This document shows positions 32,802 through 44,185 of a DNA stretch of 64,000 nucleotides, piece after piece. Position 1 is the stretch's first letter; the number at the start of each line of letters is the position of its first letter. The stretch is from Microdochium bolleyi (lineage: Eukaryota > Ascomycota > Sordariomycetes > Xylariales > Microdochiaceae). Where the stretch lies: positions 3,162,001-3,226,000 of the forward strand of contig KQ964246.1 in assembly GCA_001566295.1 (NCBI GenBank), in the 5' to 3' direction. The notes beneath the pieces were generated by a model. The model was given only the letters and a program-made list of their open reading frames with translations. It was not told where the DNA came from and searched no databases. Both the position numbers and the translations under genes were made by a program.

Positions 32802-34136
32802 ATGCCTCCTAAGAAGTGGGGTATGTCTTCTCTTCGCGACTCTTTTGCGCCTTCTTGCCTATCGTGAGATGTCGCATCTGGCCCTGGGTCACAGAGATGC
32901 GGAGAGCACGCTCAGAGCGCGTAGGCTTGGTCGCTGGCCTCTGGCTGCACTGTCTCTGTGCTCAAGCAGATGCACACCCGCGACTGCCTTTTGACAACGC
33001 GCGAGGGGCATCCTTTGTTCAAAAGTTTTGTGGTGGGGTGTTGTGCCCCTCCATACATCATCACGATGCCCCTCGCTGCGCGTCATCCCTGCCCTGCCCC
33101 TGCAAATATCAAAATCAGCTCCGGGTTGCTCACTAACACGTTGGCGATCAGACGATGAAGACAGCGATACCTCCTCCAGTGAGGCCTCTTCGCCCGCCGT
33201 CGGAGTCCGCCGTGGCAAGTTCGAGGACGAGGAAGACGATGCCGAGGTGAGTACACCACCTCCGGACAGCCATGCGAGCCCCGCGGCCGAAATCGATGCC
33301 TGGCCTGCAGCAAGCCTTTACAGATACTGACACTCCCATTCCTGTGACAGGTTCTCGACTCTTGGGATGCCGCTGAAGACTCCGAAGTCGAGCGCGAGAA
33401 GGCCAAGAAGGCTGCCGAGGCCAAGGCCAAGGCTGATGCTGAGGCTGCCGCCAACAAGAAGTCCAAGAAGCAGCGCATCGCAGAGCACCAGGCTGCCCGT
33501 GCCAAGGAGCTGGCAGAGAGCGACGATGACGACGAGAGCGACGACGAGACCGAGGCCGACCGCCGTGCACGCATGCGCGCCACTGAGAAGGACTCCGACC
33601 TAAAGCACGCGGAGGACCTCTTCGGTAACGCTGGCCTCTCTGTTGGTACCGGCAAGGGGCGGAGTACCACCACCATCGGCTCTGCTGTGCCCCTCGACCC
33701 CAAGGACCCCAGCAAGACGGTCGACCTCAGCGCGATGCCGCTCTTCAACCCCCAGACGAAGCTGCAGTTCGAGACCATGCGCAACATCATGACCCCCATC
33801 ATCGGCAATAACTACAAGAAGGCGCACTACACCATGTTCCTGCAGGAGTTCTCGAAGAACCTCGCCAAGGATCTCCCCAGCGACCAGATCAAGAAGATTG
33901 CTAGCACTCTGACTGCTCTTAGCAACGAGAAGATGAAGGAGGAGAAGGCGGCCGACAAGTCCGGCAAGAAGACCAAGGCCCAGAAGACTAAGACCACCTT
34001 GGTCGCGGCGCGCGCCAACACGGCAGACACCGCAGCTTATGGCAACGACGACTTTGGCGAGTAAGTTGGACCATGGAGCAGTTTCGAGTTACAATGCCGC
34101 CATGCTGACATCACATTCAGGGACGACTTTATGTGA
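32802..34136 (+). CDS. HCR1: Translation initiation factor eIF3 subunit j (Hcr1)
   Basis: Four exons (32802-32820, 33152-33246, 33351-34060, 34121-34136) encode 279 residues. The first exon has only 19 nt and is followed by a 331-nt intron, long for this window; the last exon has 16 nt and adds DDFM. The product begins MPPKKWDDEDSDTSSSE and contains VLDSWDAAEDSEVE, a Lys/Ala/Glu-rich coiled coil, and the core LFNPQTKLQFETMRNIMTPI and HYTMFLQEFSKNLAKDL, as in eIF3j. eIF3j binds the 40S decoding region and eIF3, and in yeast Hcr1 also acts in 20S rRNA processing and ribosome recycling. All splice sites are canonical (GTATGT, GTGAGT, GTAAGT donors; a CTAAC branch in intron 1). Confidence 0.93.
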
Positions 34137-34847
34137 ACGACGTTCGCCCAATGTCACCTCCCATCATGTTTGCCAGAGGAGATATGTGACACTGCCAACA
34201 CACACGCAGCTCGCGTCTTCGGGGCGAATATCCATGGAGGGCTTCAAGCGCCGCGCCGCGCCGAGAACATTCTTTTTCGCTGCATAGCATAACACTACCT
34301 AGAGCCACATGTTTTCATGCTTGGCAGTACCGGCGCCGTACTGACGTTGCGCCACGCGATAACGACTACATGTTTCTGGGCGCCGAGGACAGCAATGGAA
34401 ATCGGTAGATGGTGTAGAGGCACAAGCTTGCCTCAGTACAACGATATCTGCTATGATAGATAGATCTGTTTTGTTTAAGCACATAAAAGCCATGTTGGCG
34501 TAGTCCTATCCGCACATAGACTCCGAGGTAGGACCTTGTCATAATCTCTGCGTTCTTTCGTATATATGTGTATACTGGAGAGGTATGTCTCGTGTGTACA
34601 TGTTCCGCACAACGGTGGGACAAAGATGGGGGGTATTGTGTGCTTTCCCAAAGATAACAGTGCCCAGATTGTAGTACAGAAGTTTCCCCAAATAACTCAA
34701 AACCAAACGCTACCCATCCCCGTAAACGCCGGACCTGCCATGTGCTACCCGAGGTCATGACTTGTCTTCAGATCCCAACTGATGTCATACCCTTGGAGAA
34801 ATAGGTCGTAAGTATTCATACATGTTCATCTCGTGCTCGCCCTCGGG
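34137..34847. other. Convergent intergenic region
   Basis: AT-rich 3' flanks of the eIF3j and Mdm31/32 genes. No gene or repeat is apparent. Confidence 0.6.
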
Positions 34848-37183
34848 CTAGACGACATTACCCGCCATACCCATGAACAACGCGTGCACAGCAAGGCTGA
34901 GTGTCCAGAACCCGACCTTCTTGAACCGCCGAACGCGGCTCTGTTGATCCTCGACGTCTCGCGCAAAAGCTGTATAGACCTCGGCTGAGGCGTCGTCCAT
35001 GAGACCACAGTCGTATACTGACCACGACCCATCGAAGTCAGACGCACGTTTGACGATACGACAGCCGATTGGAATGTACGTTTTCTTCGCGTTGATGTAG
35101 GCCACGATCGGACGAACAAGAGCCTGGTTGATGTACGACAAGTTTGAGTGAAAAACTGGTACGGTGGCTTTAACGTCATTAAGGTTGAATCTCATGTCCA
35201 TGACAAGATATCGAGGATGATCCGTGTCGTACTTTTCAGCTGCAGTGTTCGATTGTGCCGGGTGGACAAGGGCCGCAGGCTCAGTGTGCTCCGGGACGGC
35301 CCCCTCGTCGGGGACAAGGTCCGCGGATGTTTCGAGCGGAGCCCGAACAATGTCTTGGTGTCGATTGCGGCGCGCAGCATCTTCCAGTATGTGTATGTAA
35401 CGATTTGACGTCACTGCTTCTTCCAGTCGGTCATAAAACTCGGAAACAACCTTGCTGAGACTGTCGTCGTCTTCGGCCGGGAAACGAATATCAGCAACGA
35501 TATCAACGTTCCCCTCGTAAATCCAGCCGAAAGGACCATCCACTCCACGGTTGAGGTGGTCGATCTTGAGAGCATCGATGCGTATCCGACTAAATTTCTT
35601 CCAGGCCCCTGGTTCCTCTAGCGGATCAGAGCCTCGACGTTGCTGCCCGGCCAGCACACCGTGCACCTGGCGTGGGTGAATTGTGAAGAGAGATCCGTCA
35701 TACGATCCAGACATGTGATTGGCTGATAGGAAGTCGTAGAACAGGTACTGCTTGCGTAGTTGCGGAAGTTCGCACGAATAAATGCTGACTGAGAAAGGAC
35801 GGAAACCTTTGGGTTGGTGAATAGTCACCAAGAGGTCTTCCATCTTGAAGATATCGATCTCAAAATCTCCGGGGTGATGCTCGTGCCGATAGGAGTACGG
35901 ATCAACGGGCTCGCTGGACCACTGCACCGAGGTGCGGTCGATCACGCCACGGACTCCTTTGATCTCGACGTCCTTCAGTGGACCCTTGCCATTCCACCAT
36001 TTCGCGAATGACAGCGTCACGTTGACAGTGTCAAGTGTGATGTCGAATTGAGTGTAATTGCCATCATCCACTTCCGGCGGCTGCTCACCCTTCTCGGTTT
36101 CCCTACCAGCAGCTGCGACTGCAGCAGCATCTGATGACGAGCCCTTGCTGACGGATGAGGTTGTCTGTCCTGGTCGGCGCGAGACAAAAACGTTCCTGAA
36201 TGAGATGACGCCGTCTTTCCATCGAGGAACAATGGCAGATTCGAAGATGACCGTCAAGCCAGCAGACTCTGTGAGGTAGTCACCAACCCACTTCGCAAGA
36301 GTTTCTGTAGAATTGTCAGTATGGTCCTAGGGATCACGACTACACACAGGGATAACCCACCTTGAGCAACCACGGTATTAATTGAGAGAATCACGAGCGA
36401 TACAAACGTCGTTGTGCCGACCAGGATCCAGACGAGGTGACCAAAGAGAAACCAGGAGATGAAGGCGCCCCATTCGTCAATGTTCCAGGGTCGCATGCTC
36501 CGGATCGAGAACCACTTGAAGCGGACCTTTAGCCTTTGCCAGAAACCTGTCGCGGCGGCAAGGAACTCTTCCTTGGTGGGGCGATGTAGGTTCTTCGAGA
36601 AGTTGGGAATCTGGAAGTACTCGTACATAGAGTGATGTTCTGGTGCTGGGTTCGTCTCAGGCTTGGGTGCGGGGTGTTGCGCGCTGGTCTTCTGCTGTCC
36701 AGCTCCTGGGTTCCGGTCGTTGGAAGCCGATTTGGTGGATTTCGCCCGGCGTGGCACGCGGGGTGATGGCCCCCGAAGAATATGTATGCCTCTGGTCGTC
36801 CACCTGTGGTGTGCGGGATGTGCTGGTGGCAAGATGCGGAGGCCGAGGAGTGTCGTGTGCAGTAGACTCGAATATTTCGGGATCATTGCACTCTTTCTTG
36901 CCGGTCTTGATGTGTTCCCTATCGGGCGTGCGCCGAGTGTGCGTATATGCGCGGAGACACTGCTTGATTGCCGTGTACTCCTCGCGAACAGGCAGTTACC
37001 TGTCCCAAGCTGCATGCTGGTCGTGGAGAACCATAGCGTTCTGGCCAGAGCCGATGAAGGCATGCTGGGCGTATCGAGTCGAGAGCAGGGCCTCAGTAAG
37101 GGCGAGTCGACTGCCTGCAGAGCTGATCGCCAAGCATGGTGGGCAGAACCCAGGAGGGTCGTCCTACCGGCGGCAAGGGACAT
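34848..37183 (-). CDS. mdm31: Mdm31/Mdm32-family mitochondrial inner-membrane protein
   Basis: Exons 36361-37183 and 34848-36304, joined across a 56-nt intron (GTGGGT ... CTACAG), encode 759 residues. The N-terminal 200 residues are basic and Ser-rich, consistent with a long mitochondrial presequence. MYEYFQIPNFSKNLHRPTKE starts the conserved core. A membrane segment follows (ISWFLFGHLVWILVG and FVSLVILSINTVV). Then come TLAKWVGDYLTESAGLTVIF, FESAIVPRWKDGVISFRNV, DITLDTVNVTLSFAKWWNGK and GVRGVIDRTSVQW, which are hallmarks of Mdm31/32. A second hydrophobic segment closes the protein (VGFWTLSLAVHALFMGM). In yeast the two paralogues are needed for mitochondrial shape, nucleoid inheritance and lipid homeostasis. 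I cannot decide between Mdm31 and Mdm32; moulds often have one gene of the pair. Confidence 0.9.
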
Positions 37184-38181
37184 TGTATGTTCTCATGGTG
37201 TTGTTCCGCTCGTCGCGCCGGCGGAGAGACACTGCTTTATGTGGATGCCCCAAAAACTAGGAGACGGTGTTGGCGGAGGTAAGAGAGGTCGTAATGCCGG
37301 CGTGGCCGAGAATAAGCCGTAGTGAGCGAAGTTGCGTATAAGTTGGAGGTGGGCAGTGCGAAGATGGACGTTATGTATCCGATCGTGCAGTACTGAGCGA
37401 AGGGGGTCGTAAATCACACAAAACTGGCCAAGTGAGTGCTCGGTGTCGACAAGGGCTTTCGCACAGCAACCACTCAGCGCTGATGTATCGTGCGATGGTG
37501 GACGACAGCAGAGGGCATCGGGGGAGGAGTAGGGGAAGTCTCCAGGGAAGTGATGATGATGCAGCTCTGAACAAGCTTGGAAATCGCCCAGCCCAGCCCC
37601 CCCACTAGCGTGCCTGCCCGCTGCAAGCAGCAAAAATCTCTGGCAGTGACGCCCGACGCAGCGCTCGCGAAGCACCCTTCTTTAGATCCCCTGCTAGCCT
37701 TGGAATGATCCTCCTCAGGCTTCAACCAGGCCGTGTACGGTAACACCACATTGGGCAATGTGCCCCAGCGAATCGTCGCTGTTCCGAGACTCTATGAAAT
37801 TTCCAGTGCTTTGTCGGATCACCGGACGCACAATACTTGAAGTGATGCTCGATGGCAATGCGGCCAGGGATGGCCAGCTCAGTGATCAGCGCTGGAGCCG
37901 GTCCCCGCTCTCGACCCACCTTCTGTCCCTGCCGACATCTCCAAAATTTTGTATGCTGTTATCTTATCGCAATTTTTGAATCCCGCCCGCCGTCGCATGC
38001 AAATAATCGGCTGAGCACTATCACCGCCAGGGACTTCTCCACAAAGATCACGAAGCCACCTGCTTTCGAAACACCCGCGACCGCTCTCGAGCAGCTCTCC
38101 TGGCCCGAAATACTACACAATAAAACACACGAGGTTGAGAATATCTAGTCACCTGCATAGACCCTCAAACCCAACGCCATC
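37184..38181. other. Divergent intergenic region
   Basis: A 1-kb spacer upstream of the Mdm31/32 gene (minus) and PNO1 (plus). An AAAATTTT word at 37943-37950 resembles the rRNA-processing element found in yeast ribosome-biogenesis promoters. No gene is supported. Confidence 0.5.
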
Positions 38182-39157
38182 ATGCCTGCGCCGACAGCCC
38201 TCAAGCAGCCCATCGAGGCTGCCCCGCCATCCGACATTCCCCAGGTTGATGTCGAGCAGGACCTTGGCGACGATTTTACCCTCGAGGGCATAAACGAGAT
38301 GCCAGACAGCACAGATATTATCGCACCCGCTACTGCCGCAGCCGAGGAGGGCATGGAGATCGATGAGGAGGGCAAACCCCGCTTTGCTCCTGTCCAGAAT
38401 ATCGTACGTGCTACTGCCGGTCTCGAACTGGACTCTAGGATCACTGCGTGTTCCTCGGCCTTCCCTTTACACGCGACATATACCGTAGGGCCATAACTGA
38501 CGGTGTATTCTCGACCAGGACCCTGTAACACATATCCAGGGCCGCAAGGTCCCCATCCCACCGCATCGCATGACTCCGCTCAAGTCTGCCTGGCCCAAGG
38601 TCTACACACCCCTCGTCGAGCACCTCAAGCTGCAGGTCCGCATGAACCTCAAGCACAAGCGCGTCGAGCTGCGGACTAGCAAGCACACGAACGACACGGG
38701 GGCCTTGCAAAAGGGCGAGGACTTTGTCCGGGCTTTCGCGCTGGGCTTCGACGTCGAGGACGCTATCGCTCTGCTGAGGCTCGATGACCTGTACATCGAG
38801 ACTTTCGAGGTCAAAGATGTCAAGACGCTGACAGGAGACCATCTGTCCAGAGCTATCGGTCGTATAGCTGGTACGTATTGCATGCCATATATCCTTCGGT
38901 CTCTTCCTCCAACGGTTCACGCTAACGTGTGATTTTCTCTGTGTGCAACAGGCAAGGACGGCAAGACGAAGTTCGCCATTGAGAACGCCAGCAAGACGCG
39001 CATCATGCTCGCCGACTCCAAGATCCACATCCTCGGCGGTTTCAAGAACATCCACATCGCCCGTGAATCTGTCGTCAGCCTAATTCTCGGTAAGCCTCCG
39101 GGCAAGGTATACAACAACCTGCGGACAGTTTCATCCCGGATGAAGGAGAGATTCTGA
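38182..39157 (+). CDS. PNO1: Ribosome assembly KH-domain protein Pno1/Dim2
   Basis: Exons 38182-38403, 38519-38870 and 38952-39157 encode 259 residues. An acidic, poorly conserved N-terminus (about 75 residues) is followed by the conserved body: PIPPHRMTPLKSAWPKVYTP, RMNLKHKRVELRTSKHT, GEDFVRAFALGFDVEDAIAL, then the KH domain with RIAGKDGKTKFAIENASKTR and IHILGGFKNIHIARESVVSL, ending ILGKPPGKVYNNLRTVSSRM plus KERF. This is diagnostic of Pno1 (Dim2). The protein binds the 3' end of pre-18S rRNA in the small-subunit processome and pre-40S particles, recruits the Dim1 dimethylase and blocks the Nob1 cleavage site until late maturation. The splice sites keep frame (GTACGT donors; acceptors CCAG and ACAG). 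It acts in the nucleolus and cytoplasm. Confidence 0.96.
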
Positions 39158-39601
39158 GCGGAAGGCGACCACAATACCACCATCAGTCACGACTGCGAAA
39201 CTACGTTGGCGAGCGCATATAGAGAATTTTTCCGGAGCAGATATGGAGCTCCAGACAGGCGAAGTGCATTGCATTCTTGACATGCCGACTTTTTTTTCCA
39301 TTTTCTTTTCTTTTGATATCACGACAACCATAGGGCAGCGGCGTTCAAGGAGTTTCAGGTCGTGAGGGCAAAATCAGGAAGAGGAGTGGTTCGGTCCATA
39401 GCTTGCGGGCTTGGTAGCATGTTTCATTGACGATATTTCCGCACGACTATAGACAAAATTGAGATGTTTTGGAACGAAGACGAGAACATGACAGCCAAGT
39501 AGAGGTGTTCGCATAGTGCCAAAATGCTTGGGGTATCTACCGTAAAATACAAAGTACGCCCGCTTGCTTCAACTCCCCCACGCATACTCGCATTATCGAT
39601 A
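39158..39601. other. Convergent intergenic region
   Basis: 3' flanks of PNO1 and the Rad60-like gene. AT-rich, with nothing else recognisable. Confidence 0.6.
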
Positions 39602-41116
39602 TCATTTCAAGTGAACCTCCACAGAGTCCATGTCGCCGATATCCGCCTCCTCGACAGTGGTCCCCGGGTCCAGCACCTCGCCGTCCCAGTGGATCTCAAT
39701 CTTGGTGCTGAGCGGTAGCTCCGACATCTTGCAAAACACCTTGATGAGCATGGCAACCTCTGTAGACGACTTGACTGTCAGGGTGCGCGATGGCAGCTGC
39801 TTTGGTTTCAGAATGATGCGCACTTTCTTCTCCTCCGGCTCTGGCACCTCTTGCTGCAGGCCGGGATTCTGCTGGCTAATCCCGCCGCCAGCACCTGTGC
39901 TTGGGTATGAGTCATGGGCATCGTAATCGTCCTCGATCTCGCCCAGTGCGCGCAAGCGCTGGTATTCTTTGGCCTGCTCGTGGTGCTCGTACTGCTCTGG
40001 CGTCCATACCTCGAAGAACACCTTGTCGTACCCATTGCTGCCGTCGAAGCCTTCCGTCTTCTTGTCCCACCTATTGTACAAGCCCCCATGAGAGTCCGGC
40101 TGGATGCCTAGTGTCGCGAGTGTCGTGTTAGGCCAGACCTTGCTTTCTTTCCACGTAAAGACCGCGTTTGTGAGCACATCGCTCGGGATGTCCGGCTGCC
40201 GCGACCTCCACGTGTCGAACATGACTTCCAGTTTCTGGTCGATGCGCACTTTGAAGCTCATCGCGACCATCGTATCATCCCGGGAGGCGACGAGGACTTC
40301 CACGATCGGCCCGGATGGTTTTCTCGAGCTCGGGTCTTCAGTGCCAGCAATCCCTGTCAGACGTGCTTCCCTCTCTCGCTGCGCACGCTCCTTGGCACGC
40401 TGCACGTAGATATCAAACTCGTCGGAGACCTTATCTTGAGCTTCAGGGGGAGGGCTGTCATCTGCGAGGACTTGCACTTCTGTTGGGCTGTCATGCGTTG
40501 CGTTCGTGTGTGTCCCTACTGTATGGCGCTTCGACCTGGGTCGCGGAGGTAGATAGTCTCCATCGTGGTGAACATCGTCGTCGTCGCTAACGTCGAGGCT
40601 TATGATGGGGACAGCATTCTTGGTTGCAGCATGCCCAGTCGTCGTCGACGGGGTTTTCGCGGGAGTAGCTGAGAAACGTGGCAGCTGTCTCCGCGTAGAT
40701 TGGTTTGATGATGGCGGCGAGGACTTTACGCGGGAGGGCCGTGAGGTAGCATCATCATCACTATCCCAGTCGGAATCGGTCCGCCTGCGTTTCGGTGACG
40801 AGCCTTCCCTCTCTTCGGCTTTTGGGTCTGAGGGCTGCTCTGTGCGCGATGCCCACCTCGCGGCATCCTCCCTCTTGCGCCGTTCTTCGTCTGCGAGAGC
40901 CTCTTGACGCTGTTGCTCGGCTTTGGCGGCTTTCTCGGCAGCCTCCTTCTTCTGGTCTTCTAGAACGCTGGGGAAGAACTCGCGCGAGCGCTTGAAGAGA
41001 TCAAGCCCGTCGTCTTCGGCATCGGCCTTGTCGGTAGGTGTCTCCTCGACTGGTTTGCGCTTGACGGTCCGTTTGAAGGGGAGCTTGCGAGTCTGCGGCA
41101 CAGCCGAGTCGGCCAT
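39602..41116 (-). CDS. Rad60/Esc2/NIP45-family SUMO-like domain protein
   Basis: A single exon encodes 504 residues. The N-terminal part is charged, with a Lys/Ala/Glu-rich coiled coil (about 55-90) and a basic cluster SSPKRRRTDSD that may be a nuclear localisation signal. VPIISLDVSDDDD (about 169-181) is a classic SUMO-interacting motif, a hydrophobic core followed by acidic residues. Two SUMO-like domains follow: about 271-342 (PIVEVLVASRDDTMVAMSFK onward) and about 431-504 (VRIILKPKQ ... IEIHWDGEVLDPG ... DSVEVHLK at the extreme C-terminus). This order matches the RENi proteins Rad60, Esc2 and NIP45, which work with Smc5/6 and the SUMO machinery in genome maintenance and silencing. It shares a 615-bp divergent promoter region with LSM6. 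Confidence 0.88.
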   Translation of the reverse strand: MADSAVPQTRKLPFKRTVKRKPVEETPTDKADAEDDGLDLFKRSREFFPSVLEDQKKEAAEKAAKAEQQRQEALADEERRKREDAARWASRTEQPSDPKAEEREGSSPKRRRTDSDWDSDDDATSRPSRVKSSPPSSNQSTRRQLPRFSATPAKTPSTTTGHAATKNAVPIISLDVSDDDDVHHDGDYLPPRPRSKRHTVGTHTNATHDSPTEVQVLADDSPPPEAQDKVSDEFDIYVQRAKERAQREREARLTGIAGTEDPSSRKPSGPIVEVLVASRDDTMVAMSFKVRIDQKLEVMFDTWRSRQPDIPSDVLTNAVFTWKESKVWPNTTLATLGIQPDSHGGLYNRWDKKTEGFDGSNGYDKVFFEVWTPEQYEHHEQAKEYQRLRALGEIEDDYDAHDSYPSTGAGGGISQQNPGLQQEVPEPEEKKVRIILKPKQLPSRTLTVKSSTEVAMLIKVFCKMSELPLSTKIEIHWDGEVLDPGTTVEEADIGDMDSVEVHLK

Positions 41117-41731
41117 CGCGACCTTGCACGCCCAATGAGTGTTGGCTGGGCCTTTCGTGATCTGTTCGACCGTACGTACGTGATGCTTGACTTCTCAGCA
41201 ATGCTCTGTAGTCGTCGCCAGAATTATGTCGAGAGAGGTGCTAGCTGCAAGATTGGGACTGGGATTTCGAGAGCAATCGCGACGGTCGATGTGCAGTCTC
41301 TGCAGACATCTTCGGCTTGTAGCGACTGTAGAGGTGGTGCAAGTCGAGGAGTGACACTAGGACATCGACTGTTGTTTTGTGTCCGGGGGATTGATGGTCG
41401 CAAAGAGGCAACGGACCAGGGTGTTTGGAGATGCTGGTGAAGGAGTGACCTCAGCGCGGACGCGCCCCGCGCTAAGCCGCCCACTATTTTTCTCGTGGTT
41501 GCAGGGATCCAGCCTAACAGATGCAGGCGGGGGGTGGCCGCGACTGCGGTGCTCAGCTTGAGCTAGGTACAACTAAGCACAGTGCCAGCCAACTCTGCAC
41601 GGAAGGAGGCCAGGCCCCACTCCTCCGTACGCAAACATCAGGCTCGCCGATGGCAAGCTCTCACTTCACCCTATGCGACAGCTTCATCTCCCCTGGCACC
41701 CACTACAAGCCCTACCACACAGTCTCTGAAC
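41117..41731. other. Shared divergent promoter region
   Basis: 615 bp separate the start codons of the Rad60-like gene (minus) and LSM6 (plus). No TATA box stands out on either strand, as is common for housekeeping genes. Confidence 0.6.
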
Positions 41732-42110
41732 ATGGAGAACGGAACTGCTCCCGCCCAGAATGAGGGCCGAGACCCTTCAGGCTTCTTGTCCGAGATCATC
41801 GGCAACAACGTCACTGTCAAGCTCAACTCGGGCGTCGTGTACAAGGGTACGTGAAGCCTCTCTATTCCCCCATGTGAGACCCGAGAGCTGACGAGTGGTG
41901 TATGGCTAGGCGAGCTCCAATCAGTAGATGGCTACATGAACATCGCGCTGGAGAAGACGGAAGAGCACATCAACGGCAAGAAGGGCAGGACATATGGTGA
42001 TGCCTTCGTCAGAGGCAACAATGGTCGGTGCTCATCGCTAGTGAATGTAGCTGCCTGCATACAACATCTGCTGACAACCCAGTGCAGTCATGTATATCTC
42101 GGCAGATTGA
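41732..42110 (+). CDS. LSM6: U6 snRNA-associated Sm-like protein Lsm6
   Basis: Exons 41732-41846, 41910-42023 and 42088-42110 encode 83 residues. The Sm1 motif is FLSEIIGNNVTVKLNSGVVY with KGELQSVDGYMNIALE, and the Sm2 motif ends in AFVRGNNVMYISAD, where RGNNV is the typical Lsm6 signature. The last exon is only 23 nt. Donors are GTACGT and the weaker GTCGGT; acceptors are CTAG and GCAG. Lsm6 belongs to the Lsm2-8 ring on U6 snRNA in the nucleus and to the Lsm1-7 ring in cytoplasmic mRNA decay. Length matches the family. Confidence 0.96.
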
Positions 42111-42396
42111 GCCCCCAAACCAGACTTGGACATGTCCAATCCGCCGATGCCTGAGCGCCCGGTCAGGCCCTGTACCTAGGTTGTCTGAACACTCGACCGC
42201 GTGTCATGACCGCGGGTTCACCTGTGATCGATGCGGCCTATCGATCTTGCGAGTATACGCCGCATAACTGTCTGGCGCCGTCACAACCCATGCCGAGTAG
42301 TTCACGATGGGATTAACATCTTAAATAAGCCAGCAGGCGACTGCCGTACCACGCAGCCTGCAGCCTACATAGTCCAAACCGTGAGGACATGTCTGT

Positions 42397-43408
42397 CTAT
42401 ATCCTATCTGTCCAGGCAAAATATGTGACGCCATGCAATTTGACCTCACCTTTGGAATTACGCTCGACATCATCACTCTTGAGGACGTCCTCAAACGTGA
42501 CCTTTGCCTTCTCAAGCTCCTCTGCCGACAACACAGCAATCTGACTCAAAGTCTTCAGGCGCGACCACAGGGCATCTTCTGTCAGCCACACCTCAAAAGG
42601 CACACTAGCCTCGCCCAAAGGAAGACTGAACCTCGGCAGATGATCGGACAGAGTGTTCCTGATGACCTGAAAGGGGTTGCCAGGCAGTTGTTGTTCAAAG
42701 ACCTGCTTCCATTCCAGATCTCGGAAGCGCCGGTTGTTGTCCTTGAATGTGTGTATCCATTCGTTCAACCTCTGTTCCCACTTTGTAGGTGTTTCCCATG
42801 TGGCAGGTTTGTTATCTGTGGCGTTTTGTGTTGGTCAGCACTTCTCTTGGGCTGGAGGCGTCCTTAGAGAATGGCCTTCAAGATCGCTTACAGCTATCGA
42901 TGTTCCAGATCACGCCGAGGACTGCCCCTGGTCTCAAAACTCGGTGGATTTCGGTGAGGGCGTCCGGAGTTGCAAACCTGGGATGATCCATGAGTCAGAA
43001 CACTTCCTTTGCGGCCGCTCATCTCAATGGCCACGGGACTGACCAGTGGAACGCCTGCGCGGCAATGCAAGCATCGCCCCATTCCTCGTCCACAGGCATC
43101 TTGTCGGCCCGTCCGTCGAGCACCTCCACAGCCTGGAGATCTTTCTTCTGAAGGACAGCACGCATGCCGTCGTGCGGCTCGACGGCCTTCGTGATGAACC
43201 TCTCCGGCCGGGCCGCCAGGATCTCGGTGAACTTGCCCGTGCCGGCCGCGATCTCGACGACTCTGACGTCCGATTGGCCGGCGATTTTGAGATTGTTCAA
43301 AAATAATTCGACGGCCTCTGCGGGGTATGAGGGCCTATGGGTATCGTAGGCCGCGGCATTCTTGAAGCCCTCGGATGCTTCCGTGGGGAGGCTCGCGTGA
43401 GAAGTCAT
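42397..43408 (-). CDS. Class I SAM-dependent methyltransferase (Crg1/Tmt1-like)
   Basis: Exons 43044-43408, 42892-42977 and 42397-42815 encode 289 residues. The start shows the common GFKNAAAYDTHRPSYP element. Motif I for S-adenosylmethionine binding is VVEIAAGTGKFT (about 50-61). KAVEPHDGMRAVL supplies the acidic residue that contacts the ribose, and FHWFATPDALTEIHRVLRPG with AVLGVIWNID corresponds to motifs post-II and III. The product ends GVTYFAWTDRI. The architecture resembles the yeast Crg1/Tmt1 group of small-molecule methyltransferases. The substrate cannot be read from the sequence. The first intron has a GTCAGT donor, less common than GTAAGT, but both junctions restore continuous motifs. 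It diverges from the GT69 gene and converges with LSM6. Confidence 0.85.
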
Positions 43409-44185
43409 GCTTCTTTGACTGGGTGGTTAATCTGACCTATTCGGCTATCAGCCCGTAAGATATCGAGGGAGAGTTCTGGGGCCGTGTTGTGGCGCCCAGG
43501 AAGAGAGCATAGTCTTACAGAGTGGTAAGCGCGGATCGGTCAAGTGGTGCTATTGTGTCCAGTATTGCGAGCAATTGCGCCAGATACGTCACAGTGGGCT
43601 CCGAGTGTGAGAGTGTCCTTGGGGAAGGCCTTGGGATCATGTGTTGTCAGTAATTGATGCCGAGGGTTTCAATGCATGTTTATTACGAGGAGAGCATCGA
43701 CAGTGAAATCTTTTGGTGTTCGATAACCAGAAGAACCCAAGTGTCGCATGACGTTGGCTGGGGGAGTGCAACGAACACGGCCCACGACGTCAGACCCTGG
43801 AAAACGCACGCCGCAAGGCTGTCAGCTAAATTTGGAGTCAGCCACTAAACCCCGGACAGCGGGCTAGAGAATCGGGGGCCACTTCAACCCGATCCCTCGC
43901 TCCTTCAACAATCCATCGGCAGCTCCCTGCCTTCAACACACTGGGCACAGCAATTGCCCGCCGACCTTTCGAATCCAATGCTCCGAGGCACAACTCTCAA
44001 CTGCACTTCTTTCCTGACTTCTTAAAGGTTTCGCCCGAGCGAAAGGAGTCACAGCTCGCCCGGTCAGGGTTGCATCCTCACCCTCACCAGCAAGAATGAC
44101 CGTATCTCGGCCGCCCACCGAGCCGACTCCCCTTTCAACTCCGTGAACGATCGTCCCTTTCCGCCCATACAAACCACGAGCTGCA
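43409..44185. other. Divergent intergenic region
   Basis: A 777-bp spacer upstream of the methyltransferase gene (minus) and the GT69 gene (plus). Nothing beyond presumed promoters and leaders is visible. Confidence 0.6.

Noticed and set aside
39088..39093. GTAAGC inside the last exon of PNO1 as a possible donor
   Set aside because: The sequence on both sides encodes the invariant SLILGKPPGKVYNNL of Pno1, so it is exonic.
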